Positions 1-8,941 of a DNA stretch of 43,878 bases are shown one piece after another. Source of the stretch: an uncultured Lachnoanaerobaculum sp. (GTDB taxonomy: Bacteria > Bacillota > Clostridia > Lachnospirales > Lachnospiraceae); NCBI RefSeq assembly GCF_938015485.1, contig NZ_CALLVU010000113.1, forward strand, positions 1-43,878, read 5' to 3'. The notes under the pieces were generated by a model that was not told where the DNA came from, ran no database searches, and saw only the letters and a list, made by a program, of their open reading frames with translations. The translations under genes and the position numbers were made by a program. The stretch's first letter is position 1. Every line of letters begins with the position of its first letter.

Positions 1-278
1 ATTTTATAAAGCTTGATATTTTATCTTTTAATATGGACTGAAAAACAGCTTTGATTACTTTTCATCTTATACAAACAGTAATATATAAGACATTTAAAAG
101 CTTGTAAAACCTTATATATAGAGGTATTTCAGTACTTACTGTTCCAAAAAATGACAAATAAATAACAACTACTTTTTTAAAGTAGATTACATATTAACAA
201 ATTTATATAACATTTTGAGATGATACACCGGCAAAAATAAATTATTATATGAAAGTAATTTCAAGGGAGGACTTAAAT
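1..278. promoter_or_regulatory. Leader region of the alpha-galactoside operon; no gene seen
   Basis: This very AT-rich stretch holds no credible gene. Two dyads are visible. One is ATATATAAG at 81-89 facing CTTATATAT at 111-119. The other is CTACTTT at 169-175 facing AAAGTAG at 179-185 with a TTT loop. A poor -10-like TATAAC lies at 206-211 with only a weak TAGATT at 183-188 in the -35 position, so the second dyad would overlap a -35 region. Sugar operons of this type are often controlled by LacI- or AraC-family regulators, but no regulator gene is in the window. The promoter and operator assignment is weak inference. Confidence 0.3.
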
Positions 279-1586
279 ATGGTTAAGAGGAGAATACTTA
301 GTTTAGCATTGTCATCAATGATGGCATTATCATTGGCAGCTTGCGGTGGCGGCTCAAAGAGTACTGCAGATACTTCGGCAGCTGCAGACGGAGCAAAGAG
401 CGGTGACGGCGGAAAGATTACCGTTGCTATATGGGATAACGGTCAGAAGCCGGGACTTCAGCAGATTATTGATGATTTTACTAAAGCAACAGGATATCAG
501 GTGGATCTTCAGGTAATCACATGGGATCAGTACTGGACATTGCTTGAGGCAGGTGCATCAGGCGGAGATATGCCGGATGTTTTCTGGATGCATTCAAATG
601 AATCACAAAAGTACATGGAAAACGGAATCCTTATGGATCTTACAGACAAGATAAAATCAAGTGATAAGCTTGAGATGGATAAGTTCCCTAAGGATATCAA
701 GAGCATATATGAATATGACGGAAAGACTTATGCAATACCTAAGGACGTGGATACAATAGCACTTTGGTACAATAAAAAGATGTTTGATGAGGCAGGTCTT
801 GCATATCCGGACGACACATGGACATGGGATGATTATTATAATGCGGCTGTAAAGCTTACAAAGCCTGACGGAAGCCAGTTCGGTACGGCTATGAATCCTT
901 CAAACAATCAGGACGGCTGGTACAATATAGTATATTCAATGGGCGGAAAAGTTATTTCAGATGATATGAAGAAGTCGGGAATGGATGATCCGAATACTTT
1001 GAAGGCAATGGAGTATGTGGACAAGCTGAGAAAAGACGCTATGCCTGATGCTACCGTAATGTCTGAGACAGGTACGGATGTACTTTTACAGTCAGGTAAG
1101 ATTGCTATGTTACCACAGGGTTCATGGATGGTTGCACCGTTTAAGGACAATGAATATATAGCTGAGAATTGTGATGTTGCAGTGCTTCCGAAGGATGCAA
1201 CTACAGGTAAGAGAGTAAGTCTTTACAACGGACTCGGTTGGGCGGCTAATGCAAAGACAAAGAATCCTGAAGCTGCATGGAAGCTTATAGAGTGGTTCTC
1301 AACCAAGGAAAATCAGGAAAAGCAGGCACAGCTGGGTGTTACAATGGCTGCATACGAGGGTGTTTCGGATATCTGGAAGAACAGTACAGATAAGTTCAAC
1401 CTTCAGGCATATTTAACAATGCTTAATGACAGTGAACTTGTATTCAGACCACATTCAAGAGCAACTGTAGTTTGGGAAAATAAAAATACATCAGATTTGG
1501 TAGAGGCATGGAGCAACAAGGTAAGCATGGATGATGCTTGCAAGAAGGCTGCAACCGATATGAATGAGCTATTGTCACAAGAGTAA
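279..1586 (+). CDS. Extracellular sugar-binding lipoprotein of an ABC importer (MsmE/MalE-like)
   Basis: This is a family 1 solute-binding protein that would capture an oligosaccharide outside the cell and hand it to the two permeases encoded next. An in-frame ATG exists at 249, but a strong GGGAGG at 265-270 sits eight bases before the ATG at 279, so I place the start there (435 residues). The N-terminus is a lipoprotein signal peptide with lipobox L-A-A-C, Cys22 being the predicted lipidated residue. It is followed by a Gly/Ser/Ala-rich tether to about residue 45 and a typical mature domain with conserved patches such as P-K-D-V-D-T-I-A-L-W-Y-N. The neighbouring GH36 enzyme suggests alpha-galactosides (melibiose, raffinose or stachyose) as cargo. 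The ligand itself cannot be read from sequence. Confidence 0.9.
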   Translation: MVKRRILSLALSSMMALSLAACGGGSKSTADTSAAADGAKSGDGGKITVAIWDNGQKPGLQQIIDDFTKATGYQVDLQVITWDQYWTLLEAGASGGDMPDVFWMHSNESQKYMENGILMDLTDKIKSSDKLEMDKFPKDIKSIYEYDGKTYAIPKDVDTIALWYNKKMFDEAGLAYPDDTWTWDDYYNAAVKLTKPDGSQFGTAMNPSNNQDGWYNIVYSMGGKVISDDMKKSGMDDPNTLKAMEYVDKLRKDAMPDATVMSETGTDVLLQSGKIAMLPQGSWMVAPFKDNEYIAENCDVAVLPKDATTGKRVSLYNGLGWAANAKTKNPEAAWKLIEWFSTKENQEKQAQLGVTMAAYEGVSDIWKNSTDKFNLQAYLTMLNDSELVFRPHSRATVVWENKNTSDLVEAWSNKVSMDDACKKAATDMNELLSQE

Positions 1587-1601
1587 TTTGTTGCATAATC
1601 T

Positions 1602-1629
1602 AAGCTGCTACGTACTGTAGCAGCTTTTA
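1602..1629 (+). terminator. Stem-loop between binding-protein and permease genes
   Basis: A perfect ten-base stem, AAGCTGCTAC at 1602-1611 and GTAGCAGCTT at 1617-1626, closes a five-base loop and is followed by a short T run. It lies 16 bases after the binding-protein stop and before the ribosome binding site of the first permease. Stem-loops here in sugar ABC operons usually protect the upstream message or partly terminate, so that more binding protein than permease is made. Partial termination or mRNA stabilisation is inferred. Confidence 0.7.
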
Positions 1630-1644
1630 TCATAAGGAGAGTCT

Positions 1645-2535
1645 ATGAGTAAACCTAAGATGTCACCAAGACAAAAGAGTGAGTTAAGATGGGGATGGGC
1701 ATTTATGTTTCCGACAGTTTTGGGACTGTTGGTACTGAATATTTATCCTACATTCAGAACAATTTATCAAAGCTTTTTTAAAACAGGAGATTTCGGCAAG
1801 GGAAATAAATTTGTCGGACTTGGAAACTATATAAAGCTTTTTAGCGGAACCGAGATTTGGCAGGCAATAATTAATACTTTTAAATATGCGATAGTTGAAG
1901 TACCGTTTTCTATAGCTATAGCACTTGTGCTGGCAGTGTTTTTAAACGGAAAAATAAGAGGAAGAGGCATTTATCGTACTATATTCTTCCTGCCTATGGT
2001 AGCGGCGCCGGCAGCGGTAGCTATGGTGTGGAGATGGCTTTATAACTCGGAATTCGGTCTGATAAATCATATTTTTCATATAAAAACAAACTGGATTTCA
2101 GATCCTAATATAGCGGTATTTTCTATTGCCGTTATCGGTATATGGTCAATTATCGGTTACAACATGATTCTCTTTATTTCAGGATTGCAGGAGATACCTG
2201 CCGATTACTATGAAGCGTCAAGCCTTGACGGTGCAAGCGGAATACATCAGTTTTTCAATATTACGATTCCTCTGCTTTCACCTACTATCTTCTTTGTGAC
2301 CATTACCAGAGTAATAGGCGGATTTATGGTATTTGATCTCATATATATGGTAATGGACAGAGACAACCCGGCATTACCTAAGACTCAGTCATTGGTATTT
2401 TTATTCTACCGATATGCTTTCAGAGACCAGAATAAAGGTATGGGAGCGGCAGTTGTGGTAGTACTTTTGTTAATCATCATAATTATTACCGCAATACAGA
2501 TGTTGGCACAGAAAAAATGGGTTCACTATAACTAG
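1645..2535 (+). CDS. Sugar ABC transporter permease (MsmF/MalF-like)
   Basis: This is one of two membrane subunits of the carbohydrate importer. The 296-residue protein shows about six hydrophobic segments, beginning near residues 17-37. The cytoplasmic EAA loop, which docks the ATPase, is visible as E-A-S-S-L-D-G-A-S-G followed by the P-L-L-S-P segment near residues 190-215. The start at 1645 has AAGGAGA at 1634-1640. Length and layout match MalF-type permeases of the CUT1 family without the long periplasmic insertion of Escherichia coli MalF. No ATPase gene is present. In Firmicutes one MsmK/MsmX-type ATPase often serves several such importers, so it is probably encoded elsewhere. Confidence 0.92.
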   Translation: MSKPKMSPRQKSELRWGWAFMFPTVLGLLVLNIYPTFRTIYQSFFKTGDFGKGNKFVGLGNYIKLFSGTEIWQAIINTFKYAIVEVPFSIAIALVLAVFLNGKIRGRGIYRTIFFLPMVAAPAAVAMVWRWLYNSEFGLINHIFHIKTNWISDPNIAVFSIAVIGIWSIIGYNMILFISGLQEIPADYYEASSLDGASGIHQFFNITIPLLSPTIFFVTITRVIGGFMVFDLIYMVMDRDNPALPKTQSLVFLFYRYAFRDQNKGMGAAVVVVLLLIIIIITAIQMLAQKKWVHYN

Positions 2536-2547
2536 GAGGAGATAGAT

Positions 2548-3372
2548 ATGAAAGGAAGATCGACATTAAATAAAGCTTTAATTCATGTGATACTGATACT
2601 TGTATCTATAACCATGATTGTTCCGTTTGCATGGATGGTGCTTACATCCTTTAAGACTGTAACGGAGTCTACAAGCGTAAATCCGTTTACTATATTCCCT
2701 GCACATTGGATCACATCCAACTTCAATGAAGTAATCAAAAATATGGATTTTATACATTTGTATATCAATACATTGCTTTTGATAGTAGGTAGAGTATTCT
2801 TTGCGGTTATTACATCGACTATAGCAGGTTATGCACTGGCAAGACTTGAATTTCCGGGAAAGACACTTTGCTTCGGACTTGTGCTTTTCCAGATGATGGT
2901 TCCGAGCCAGATATTCATTATTCCACAGTACCTGATGGTAAGTAAGCTTGGTATGCTTGATACCATATTTGCACTTATTTTCCCGGGACTTGTATCGGCT
3001 TTCGGTACCTTCTTACTCAGGCAGGCTTTTATGTCACTTCCGAGAGACCTTGAAGAGGCTGCCAGAATAGACGGCTGCAATATCGGTCAGACATTCCTGC
3101 TTATAATGATGCCGCTTGTTCGTTCCGGAATGATTGCGCTTGGTATCTTTACAGCTGTTTTTGCATACAAGGACTTGATGTGGCCGATGATAGTAAATAA
3201 GAATGTTATGCCGCTTTCGGCAGCACTTGCAAAGATGCAGGGACAATATACAAATAATTATCCGCAACTTATGGCGGCTTCACTACTTGCCTGTGTACCT
3301 ATGATAATTCTGTATCTGATATTCCAAAAGCAGTTTGTGGAAGGTATAGCAACATCAGGTGGAAAATTATAA
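2548..3372 (+). CDS. Sugar ABC transporter permease (MsmG/MalG-like)
   Basis: This is the second membrane subunit of the importer, 274 residues with an N-terminal membrane segment near residues 9-30 and five further hydrophobic segments. The EAA loop reads L-E-E-A-A-R-I-D-G-C-N and then M-P-L-V-R-S, as in CUT1 permeases. It starts 12 bases after the previous stop behind AGGAGGAG (2534-2541), so the two permeases are co-translated from one message. The C-terminus ends in F-V-E-G-I-A-T-S-G-G-K-L, a tail shared by many MalG-like proteins. Substrate assignment rests on the adjacent alpha-galactosidase. Confidence 0.92.
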   Translation: MKGRSTLNKALIHVILILVSITMIVPFAWMVLTSFKTVTESTSVNPFTIFPAHWITSNFNEVIKNMDFIHLYINTLLLIVGRVFFAVITSTIAGYALARLEFPGKTLCFGLVLFQMMVPSQIFIIPQYLMVSKLGMLDTIFALIFPGLVSAFGTFLLRQAFMSLPRDLEEAARIDGCNIGQTFLLIMMPLVRSGMIALGIFTAVFAYKDLMWPMIVNKNVMPLSAALAKMQGQYTNNYPQLMAASLLACVPMIILYLIFQKQFVEGIATSGGKL

Positions 3373-3390
3373 ATAAATTAAGAGGTATTT

Positions 3391-5571
3391 ATGTCTATAA
3401 AATTAAATAATAAATTGATAACACTTTCTACAGAGAATACTTCATATCAGATGAAGATTGATGAGTTGGGATATCTTTTCCATACTTGGTACGGCAAAAG
3501 GATAGAAGGTGCAGATGATATGTCATATCGTATCAGCAGTATTGACAGAGGATTCAGCGGAAACCCTTACGAGACTATGGACAGAACATATTCACTGGAT
3601 GTGTTCCCACAGGAGTATCCGACCTTCGGCAACGGAGATTACAGAGCTGATTGTATACAGGTAGTACACCCTGACGGTTCAAATGTACTTGATTTAAAGT
3701 ATGACTCATGTGAAATCACAAGAGGAAAGTATCAGCTTAAGGGTCTTCCGGGCTTTACATGGAGCGAGGACGAAGGTGAGAGTATACAGGTCAATCTCAT
3801 AGATAAAGAAAGCGGTATAAGAGTGGAACTTTTATATGGTGTGCTTGAAAAATATGACATTATCACAAGAGCTGTAAAGGTGGTAAATACTTCACAAAAT
3901 ACTTTGAAGGTTGAAAAAGCACTCTCAGCCTGTATTGATATGGTAGACGGAGATTTCGATCTGATTCATTTCCATGGAAAACATGCTATGGAAAGAGAGT
4001 TTGAAAGAAGTCCGCTTGCACACGGTAAATTGAGACTTGAGAGTAAGCGCGGTACATCAAGCCATCAACAAAATCCTTTTGTAATTCTTGCAAAGAAAGG
4101 TACAAATGAAGTATCAGGAGATTGTATCGGAGCGGCCTTTGTATACAGCGGTTCATTTATTATTGAAGCCGAAGTGGATCAGGTAAATCAGACAAGACTT
4201 GTAGTTGGACTTCACCCTGAGCAGTTTGAATATATATTAAATGCCGGAGAGGAGCTTGTGCTTCCGGAGGTGGCGTTTACATATTCAGATGCGGGATTTG
4301 AAAAACTTACACATTCATATCATGATGCAATCAGGTCAAACCTTCAAAGAGGCAAGTTTGTTCATACACACAGACCGATACTTATAAATAACTGGGAAGC
4401 CACATATTTTGATTTTGATGCGGATAAGCTTTTTGATATCGCTTCAAAGGCAAAGAGTCTAGGTATCGAGATGCTGGTTATGGATGACGGCTGGTTCGGT
4501 GAGAGATATGACGACACCAAGGGACTTGGAGACTGGTATGTAAATGAGAAAAAGCTAGGTTCATCTCTTAAGGAATTGGCGGACCGTATCAATGCCATAG
4601 ATATGAAGCTGGGTATCTGGTTTGAGCCTGAGATGATAAATGAGGACACCAATCTATACAGAGAGCATCCTGACTTTATGATCAGAGTTCCTGACAGAAA
4701 GGGAGTCAAGGGCAGAGAACAGTATGTACTTGACTTTACAAGAAAAGACGTAAGAGATTATATCAAAGCTATGGTGGTAAATATCCTGAAAAATGCAAAT
4801 ATATCATATGTAAAATGGGATATGAACAGAAGTTTGGCTGCCGTATATTCTGCAAAACTTGATGCAAACAGTATGGGAGAGTTCCACTACAGGTATGTAC
4901 TCGGACTTTATGAGCTTTTGGATGAGTTGACTACAGAATTCCCTGATGTGTTGTTTGAGGGATGTTCAGGCGGAGGAGGCAGATATGACCTTGGAATGCT
5001 TTATTACCATCCGCAGATTTGGTTAAGTGACGACACAGATCCTATCGAAAGACTCAAGATTCAGTACGGAAGTTCTTTTGCATATCCTATAGGCAGTGCA
5101 GGCGCTCATGTATCGGCATCTCCGAACCATCAGACTATGAGAAGGACACCTTTTGAGACCAGAGCTACCGTAGCTATGGCAGGTACATTCGGTTATGAGC
5201 TTGACCTTAACAAGATTTCAGATAAAGAGCAGGAAATGGTGAAGTCTCAGGTAAATGATTACTTAAAGTATGACGAGTTGGTACATGAGGGAGATTACTA
5301 CAGACTTACAAGTCCATATGATTCTAACAGAGTTTGTGCCTGGCAGACAGTAAGTAAGGATAAGTCTTTCGGACTTTTAAGTGCGGTAGTTCAGAGCCTT
5401 GAGGCAAATGAGTCAAATATCTACGTTTATCCGAGAGGACTTGATGAAACTGCGGTATATGAGATAGCCGGAGCAAAGAGAACAGGAAGAGTCTGGATGA
5501 ACGGAGGCTTCCTTATTCCTAGGATTAAAGAGGAATATGAAAGTTTCAGGTTTGAAATAAAGAAAGTATAG
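3391..5571 (+). CDS. Alpha-galactosidase, glycoside hydrolase family 36
   Basis: This enzyme hydrolyses terminal alpha-1,6-galactose from melibiose, raffinose-family sugars or galactomannan fragments after uptake. There is no signal peptide, so it is cytoplasmic. The 726 residues match family length: an N-terminal beta-supersandwich (about 1-320), a TIM barrel starting near N-N-W-E-A-T at about 330, and a C-terminal beta domain. The nucleophile is D477 in K-W-D-M-N-R. The acid/base is D547 in W-L-S-D-D-T-D. These sit almost exactly where Geobacillus stearothermophilus GH36 enzymes have D478 and D548. Its position last in the importer operon, 18 bases after the permease stop, supports intracellular processing of imported alpha-galactosides. 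Confidence 0.95.
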   Translation: MSIKLNNKLITLSTENTSYQMKIDELGYLFHTWYGKRIEGADDMSYRISSIDRGFSGNPYETMDRTYSLDVFPQEYPTFGNGDYRADCIQVVHPDGSNVLDLKYDSCEITRGKYQLKGLPGFTWSEDEGESIQVNLIDKESGIRVELLYGVLEKYDIITRAVKVVNTSQNTLKVEKALSACIDMVDGDFDLIHFHGKHAMEREFERSPLAHGKLRLESKRGTSSHQQNPFVILAKKGTNEVSGDCIGAAFVYSGSFIIEAEVDQVNQTRLVVGLHPEQFEYILNAGEELVLPEVAFTYSDAGFEKLTHSYHDAIRSNLQRGKFVHTHRPILINNWEATYFDFDADKLFDIASKAKSLGIEMLVMDDGWFGERYDDTKGLGDWYVNEKKLGSSLKELADRINAIDMKLGIWFEPEMINEDTNLYREHPDFMIRVPDRKGVKGREQYVLDFTRKDVRDYIKAMVVNILKNANISYVKWDMNRSLAAVYSAKLDANSMGEFHYRYVLGLYELLDELTTEFPDVLFEGCSGGGGRYDLGMLYYHPQIWLSDDTDPIERLKIQYGSSFAYPIGSAGAHVSASPNHQTMRRTPFETRATVAMAGTFGYELDLNKISDKEQEMVKSQVNDYLKYDELVHEGDYYRLTSPYDSNRVCAWQTVSKDKSFGLLSAVVQSLEANESNIYVYPRGLDETAVYEIAGAKRTGRVWMNGGFLIPRIKEEYESFRFEIKKV

Positions 5572-5637
5572 TTTTACAATTTTTGTCAAAACTTACAATA
5601 TACTTAAAAATTTTTAATATATTTTTTGATTTTATTG

Positions 5638-5663
5638 AAGCTTGCCGTAAGGCAGGCTTTTTT
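5638..5663 (+). terminator. Rho-independent terminator of the alpha-galactoside operon
   Basis: AAGCTTGCC (5638-5646), a GTAA tetraloop and GGCAGGCTT (5651-5659) form a nine-pair stem with one G-T pair, followed directly by a run of T. It lies 67 bases after the alpha-galactosidase stop and closes the operon. Confidence 0.9.
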
Positions 5664-5665
5664 AT

Positions 5666-5859
5666 TGTGAATATTTGTTCGACATTGTAATATGCGCCTG
5701 TTCTATAACCTGTGCTCTGTGTCAAAAATTCTTACGTTTTCCTTACGGAGAAGGCCCGTTTTTTGGTTATCTCTCACAAAAATAGAAGCTTAGATTGTGC
5801 AACTCTCACAATGAAAAAACGTCACTCAAAAAAACATGCACAAACTTAACAGAGGCGTA
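5666..5859. promoter_or_regulatory. Upstream region of the Tad operon with an operator-like dyad
   Basis: No gene is seen between the upstream terminator and the tadA promoter. A dyad ATTGTG-N7-CACAAT occupies 5794-5812. CTCTCACAA also occurs twice, at 5771-5779 and 5803-5811, 32 bases or about three helical turns apart. The dyad ends 47 bases before the -35 box, a position used by activators. The protein that would bind is unknown and the regulatory role is inferred. Confidence 0.35.
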
Positions 5860-5888
5860 TTGACACCTGAAAGTTAGGTCGATATAAT
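5860..5888 (+). promoter_or_regulatory. Sigma-A promoter of the Tad pilus operon
   Basis: There is a consensus -35 TTGACA at 5860-5865, a spacer of exactly 17 bases and a consensus -10 TATAAT at 5883-5888. Transcription would start near 5895, leaving a leader of about 80 bases before the tadA ribosome binding site (AAGGGGGAA at 5960-5968). No other promoter as strong is visible in the next 20 kb, so the pilus genes may be one long transcript. Confidence 0.9.
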
Positions 5889-5973
5889 CGTGCCATAAGG
5901 TTTGGTACAAATTGTAGGTATTACAGAAGATATATTAGATATAATTATAAATTATGTTTAAGGGGGAAACAGC

Positions 5974-7212
5974 ATGGACGATTTGGAACGCAAAACTTTT
6001 TTATACAAGTCAAGAGAATATATATCTAAATATTTTGATTTAAGCAGATTAAAGGATGATGAGCTTTATGTAAAGCTTGAAAAGTTGGTCAGTGAGCAAT
6101 TGGGTGAGGTCTATGTTCCAATTCAGGAAAGAGTTAATTTGACTGACGAACTTTATTCATCAATAAGAGGTCTGGGACTGCTTGATATGATCATAAAGGA
6201 TGATGATATCACAGAAGTTATGATAAACGGTACCGATGAGATTTTCATTGAGAAAAGCGGAAAGATACAAAGACTGAATCAAAGCTTCGACAGTCAAAGA
6301 AAGCTGGAGGATATTATACAGCGAATAGTAGGTAGAGCGGGAAGAGAGGTAAATCAGTCAAATCCTATTGTGGATACAAGATTACCTGACGGCTCGAGAG
6401 TAAGCGTTGTATTACCGCCGGTAGCATTAAAAGGACCTACTCTAACCATTCGTAAATTCTCTAAAATACCGATGACAGTGGAGCAACTCATAAAATATAA
6501 ATCAATTACCCCACAGATTGCCAAGGTCTTAGAAACATTGGTTAAAGCAAAATACAATATCTTTATAAGTGGAGGAACAGGAAGCGGAAAGACCACATTC
6601 TTAAATGCACTTTCTAATTATATCCCAAACACAGAAAGAGTAATTACTATTGAGGATTCGGCGGAACTTCAGATAGTAGGTATAGATAATCTGGTAAAGC
6701 TGGAGACCAGAAATTCAAATTCTTCAGGAAAAGGAAGTATTACCATCAGAGATCTGATAAAGACTTCGCTTCGTATGAGGCCTGAAAGAATAATAGTCGG
6801 AGAGGTAAGAGGTGCGGAAGCACTGGATATGCTGCAGGCTATGAATACAGGTCATGACGGTTCACTTTCAACAGGACACGCCAATTCGACTGTGGACATG
6901 TTAAGCAGGCTTGAAACGATGGTGCTTATGGGTGCGGAAGGACTTCCGCTTGAAGCGATAAGGCAACAGATAGCATCAGCAGTGGATATAATAATACACC
7001 TTTCAAGGCTGAGAGATCACAGCAGAAAGACTATGGAAATAACGGAGGTTGTAGGCCTAAAAGACGGTGAGATAGAGTTAAATCCGCTGTATGTCTTTGA
7101 AGAGAATGAAGAAAGCACCATGGAAAGAGTGGTGGGAGAACTGAAGAGAACAAAAAATCCGCTAAAGAATACGTTTAAACTTAAGCTTATGGGATATAAA
7201 GGAGTTATCTGA
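5974..7212 (+). CDS. tadA: Tad pilus assembly/secretion ATPase TadA (CpaF family)
   Basis: This is the hexameric cytoplasmic ATPase that powers assembly of Flp-type pili. The 412-residue protein has the family's N-terminal domain to about residue 140 and a RecA-like ATPase domain. Walker A is G-G-T-G-S-G-K-T with K206. The arginine-rich R-M-R-P-E-R-I-I-V-G-E-V-R-G-A-E segment and the H-A-N-S-T motif (about 300-310) are typical of type II/IV secretion ATPases. The start at 5974 follows a strong purine-rich ribosome binding site. The stop overlaps the tadB start by one base, which indicates translational coupling. It is the first gene of the Tad operon. Confidence 0.96.
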   Translation: MDDLERKTFLYKSREYISKYFDLSRLKDDELYVKLEKLVSEQLGEVYVPIQERVNLTDELYSSIRGLGLLDMIIKDDDITEVMINGTDEIFIEKSGKIQRLNQSFDSQRKLEDIIQRIVGRAGREVNQSNPIVDTRLPDGSRVSVVLPPVALKGPTLTIRKFSKIPMTVEQLIKYKSITPQIAKVLETLVKAKYNIFISGGTGSGKTTFLNALSNYIPNTERVITIEDSAELQIVGIDNLVKLETRNSNSSGKGSITIRDLIKTSLRMRPERIIVGEVRGAEALDMLQAMNTGHDGSLSTGHANSTVDMLSRLETMVLMGAEGLPLEAIRQQIASAVDIIIHLSRLRDHSRKTMEITEVVGLKDGEIELNPLYVFEENEESTMERVVGELKRTKNPLKNTFKLKLMGYKGVI

Positions 7213-8015
7213 TGTTTGAAAGAATATTGAAGAAGAAGGAAGACACATATGTAGAAAAGCATGGACTTATGGGAAATGCGGATGATTATCATATATACCA
7301 TATGAGAATGACAGATTATCTTGTAGGTTTTTTGATAGGATTTGCACTCGGGTTTGTGGTAGTGATGATATTTTTCAGAATAACGCTTATGGCGGTAATA
7401 CTGGGAAGTATTTGCGGTATACCTGCAATAAAATTTTATAGAAAATACCGCAAAGAAAAGAGACAAAAGGACCTGCTTATAGAGTTTAGAGATTTGCTTG
7501 AGGCACTTACCACGTCGTATTCATCAGGAAAGAATACAATGGAAGCCTTTGCGGAAAGCTATCAGGATTTGTTAAGTCTGTACGGTGAGAAATCGGATAT
7601 AGTAAATGAGACCAGAATTATAATAGCCGGTATGACCAACAATATAATCATTGAGGACTTGCTTAGAGATTTTGCGGAAAGATGCGGGCTTGATGATGTG
7701 GAAAGTTTCACCGCAACATTTGAGTCGGGACTTAGACAGGGCGGAGATATCAGGCAGGTTGTATGGGACAGCAGAAAGATAATCAATGACAAGATAGAAA
7801 TTGAGATGGAAATAAAGACAATTCTCACAGAAAAAGAAAATGAGCTGAATATTATGATGGTAATGCCGCTCATAATAATGAGTGCACTTAGCGGAATAGG
7901 CACAATGTCTGCGGTAGTCAACACACCGCTTACCGTGACTGTAAAGATATTTGCAATATTACTGTTTGGAGCAGCTTATATGATGGGAAGAAGAATAGTC
8001 AATATAAGGATGTAA
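7212..8015 (+). CDS. tadB: Tad inner-membrane platform protein TadB
   Basis: This protein carries a T2SSF domain and forms the membrane platform that TadA works on. The 267 residues include two N-terminal membrane segments (about 36-80), a cytoplasmic helical domain holding the conserved R-D-L-L-E-A-L-x-x-x-Y-S-S-G-K motif near 95-110, and two C-terminal membrane segments (about 213-262). It overlaps tadA by one base and is followed five bases later by tadC. The order tadA-tadB-tadC is the family norm and makes the assignment secure. Confidence 0.92.
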   Translation: MFERILKKKEDTYVEKHGLMGNADDYHIYHMRMTDYLVGFLIGFALGFVVVMIFFRITLMAVILGSICGIPAIKFYRKYRKEKRQKDLLIEFRDLLEALTTSYSSGKNTMEAFAESYQDLLSLYGEKSDIVNETRIIIAGMTNNIIIEDLLRDFAERCGLDDVESFTATFESGLRQGGDIRQVVWDSRKIINDKIEIEMEIKTILTEKENELNIMMVMPLIIMSALSGIGTMSAVVNTPLTVTVKIFAILLFGAAYMMGRRIVNIRM

Positions 8016-8019
8016 AAAT

Positions 8020-8874
8020 ATGATACTTATGATATTAGCCACAGCATTTGCACTGTTTGTATTATATTTACACTTTAAGTTCAGCGGAAAGTTTAATGAT
8101 GTGTTGGCAGGTATACCAACCGGGGAGTACCCTCTGAGTGATATATATTACATAGGTTTCGGATTTATGGAGCTGATACATTTTGATATGAACAGCAAGA
8201 ATGCGAGAGGAAAGATAAAGCTTATTTCAGAAATATACGGAAAGCAATACGGTCCTTATTACTTTTATTTACTAAGAGGAGGACAGTTAACATTTGCGAT
8301 AGTTTTGACACTGTTGATGTTTATGCTGACCGGAATAAGCGGTAATTACAAGCTGGTAACTGTCGGAATAGCGATAAGTGCGTTGATGATATGGTATCTG
8401 GATGAGTTGCTTAACGACAAGATAAATGCCAGAAGAGATGAACTTTTAAGAGATTATCCGGGAATGCTTTCAAAGCTTACATTACTTGTAAATGCAGGTA
8501 TGCCTATAAGAGAAGCTTGGATAAAAGTTGCAAATGCGAATGAAGGCATGCTGTATCAGGAAATGAGAAATACAGCTATGGATCTTAGCAACGGTATGCA
8601 GGAAGTGGAAGCGTACAAAACATTCGGAGAGAGATGTTCTATAAAGTCTCTAAGAAAATTTTCAACAATGATGATACAAAATCTTCAAAAAGGTAGTAAT
8701 GAGGTGGTACAGTTCCTAAAAGATATGAGTACGGAGGCTTGGGAAGAGAAAAAACACGAAGTAAAAAGAAAAGGTGAGAAGGCAAGCAACAAACTTCTTT
8801 TGCCGATAGGACTTATATTCGCAGGAGTATTGATTTTGATAATAGTACCTATGTTCGGTAGTCTGAAATTTTGA
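8020..8874 (+). CDS. tadC: Tad inner-membrane platform protein TadC
   Basis: This is the second T2SSF platform protein of the pilus machine, 284 residues. An N-terminal membrane segment (1-18) is followed by two more near 93-130, then a cytoplasmic domain with the conserved L-V-N-A-G-M-P-I-R-E-A-W motif, and a final membrane segment near 262-281. The charged stretch W-E-E-K-K-H-E-V-K-R-K-G-E-K-A before the last membrane segment is typical of the family. It starts five bases after the tadB stop and probably pairs with TadB. Confidence 0.92.
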   Translation: MILMILATAFALFVLYLHFKFSGKFNDVLAGIPTGEYPLSDIYYIGFGFMELIHFDMNSKNARGKIKLISEIYGKQYGPYYFYLLRGGQLTFAIVLTLLMFMLTGISGNYKLVTVGIAISALMIWYLDELLNDKINARRDELLRDYPGMLSKLTLLVNAGMPIREAWIKVANANEGMLYQEMRNTAMDLSNGMQEVEAYKTFGERCSIKSLRKFSTMMIQNLQKGSNEVVQFLKDMSTEAWEEKKHEVKRKGEKASNKLLLPIGLIFAGVLILIIVPMFGSLKF

Positions 8875-8941
8875 TGTTGGAGCTTATGTCGACTAAAGCT
8901 TTTACATAAATATTATTTTGTTCAAAGAGAGGAGAAACAAA

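Noticed and set aside
249..278. Upstream ATG at 249 as start of the sugar-binding protein
   Set aside because: It would add ten residues before the signal peptide, and the strong ribosome binding site at 265-270 would lie inside the gene. The ATG at 279 has ideal spacing and gives a standard lipoprotein signal.
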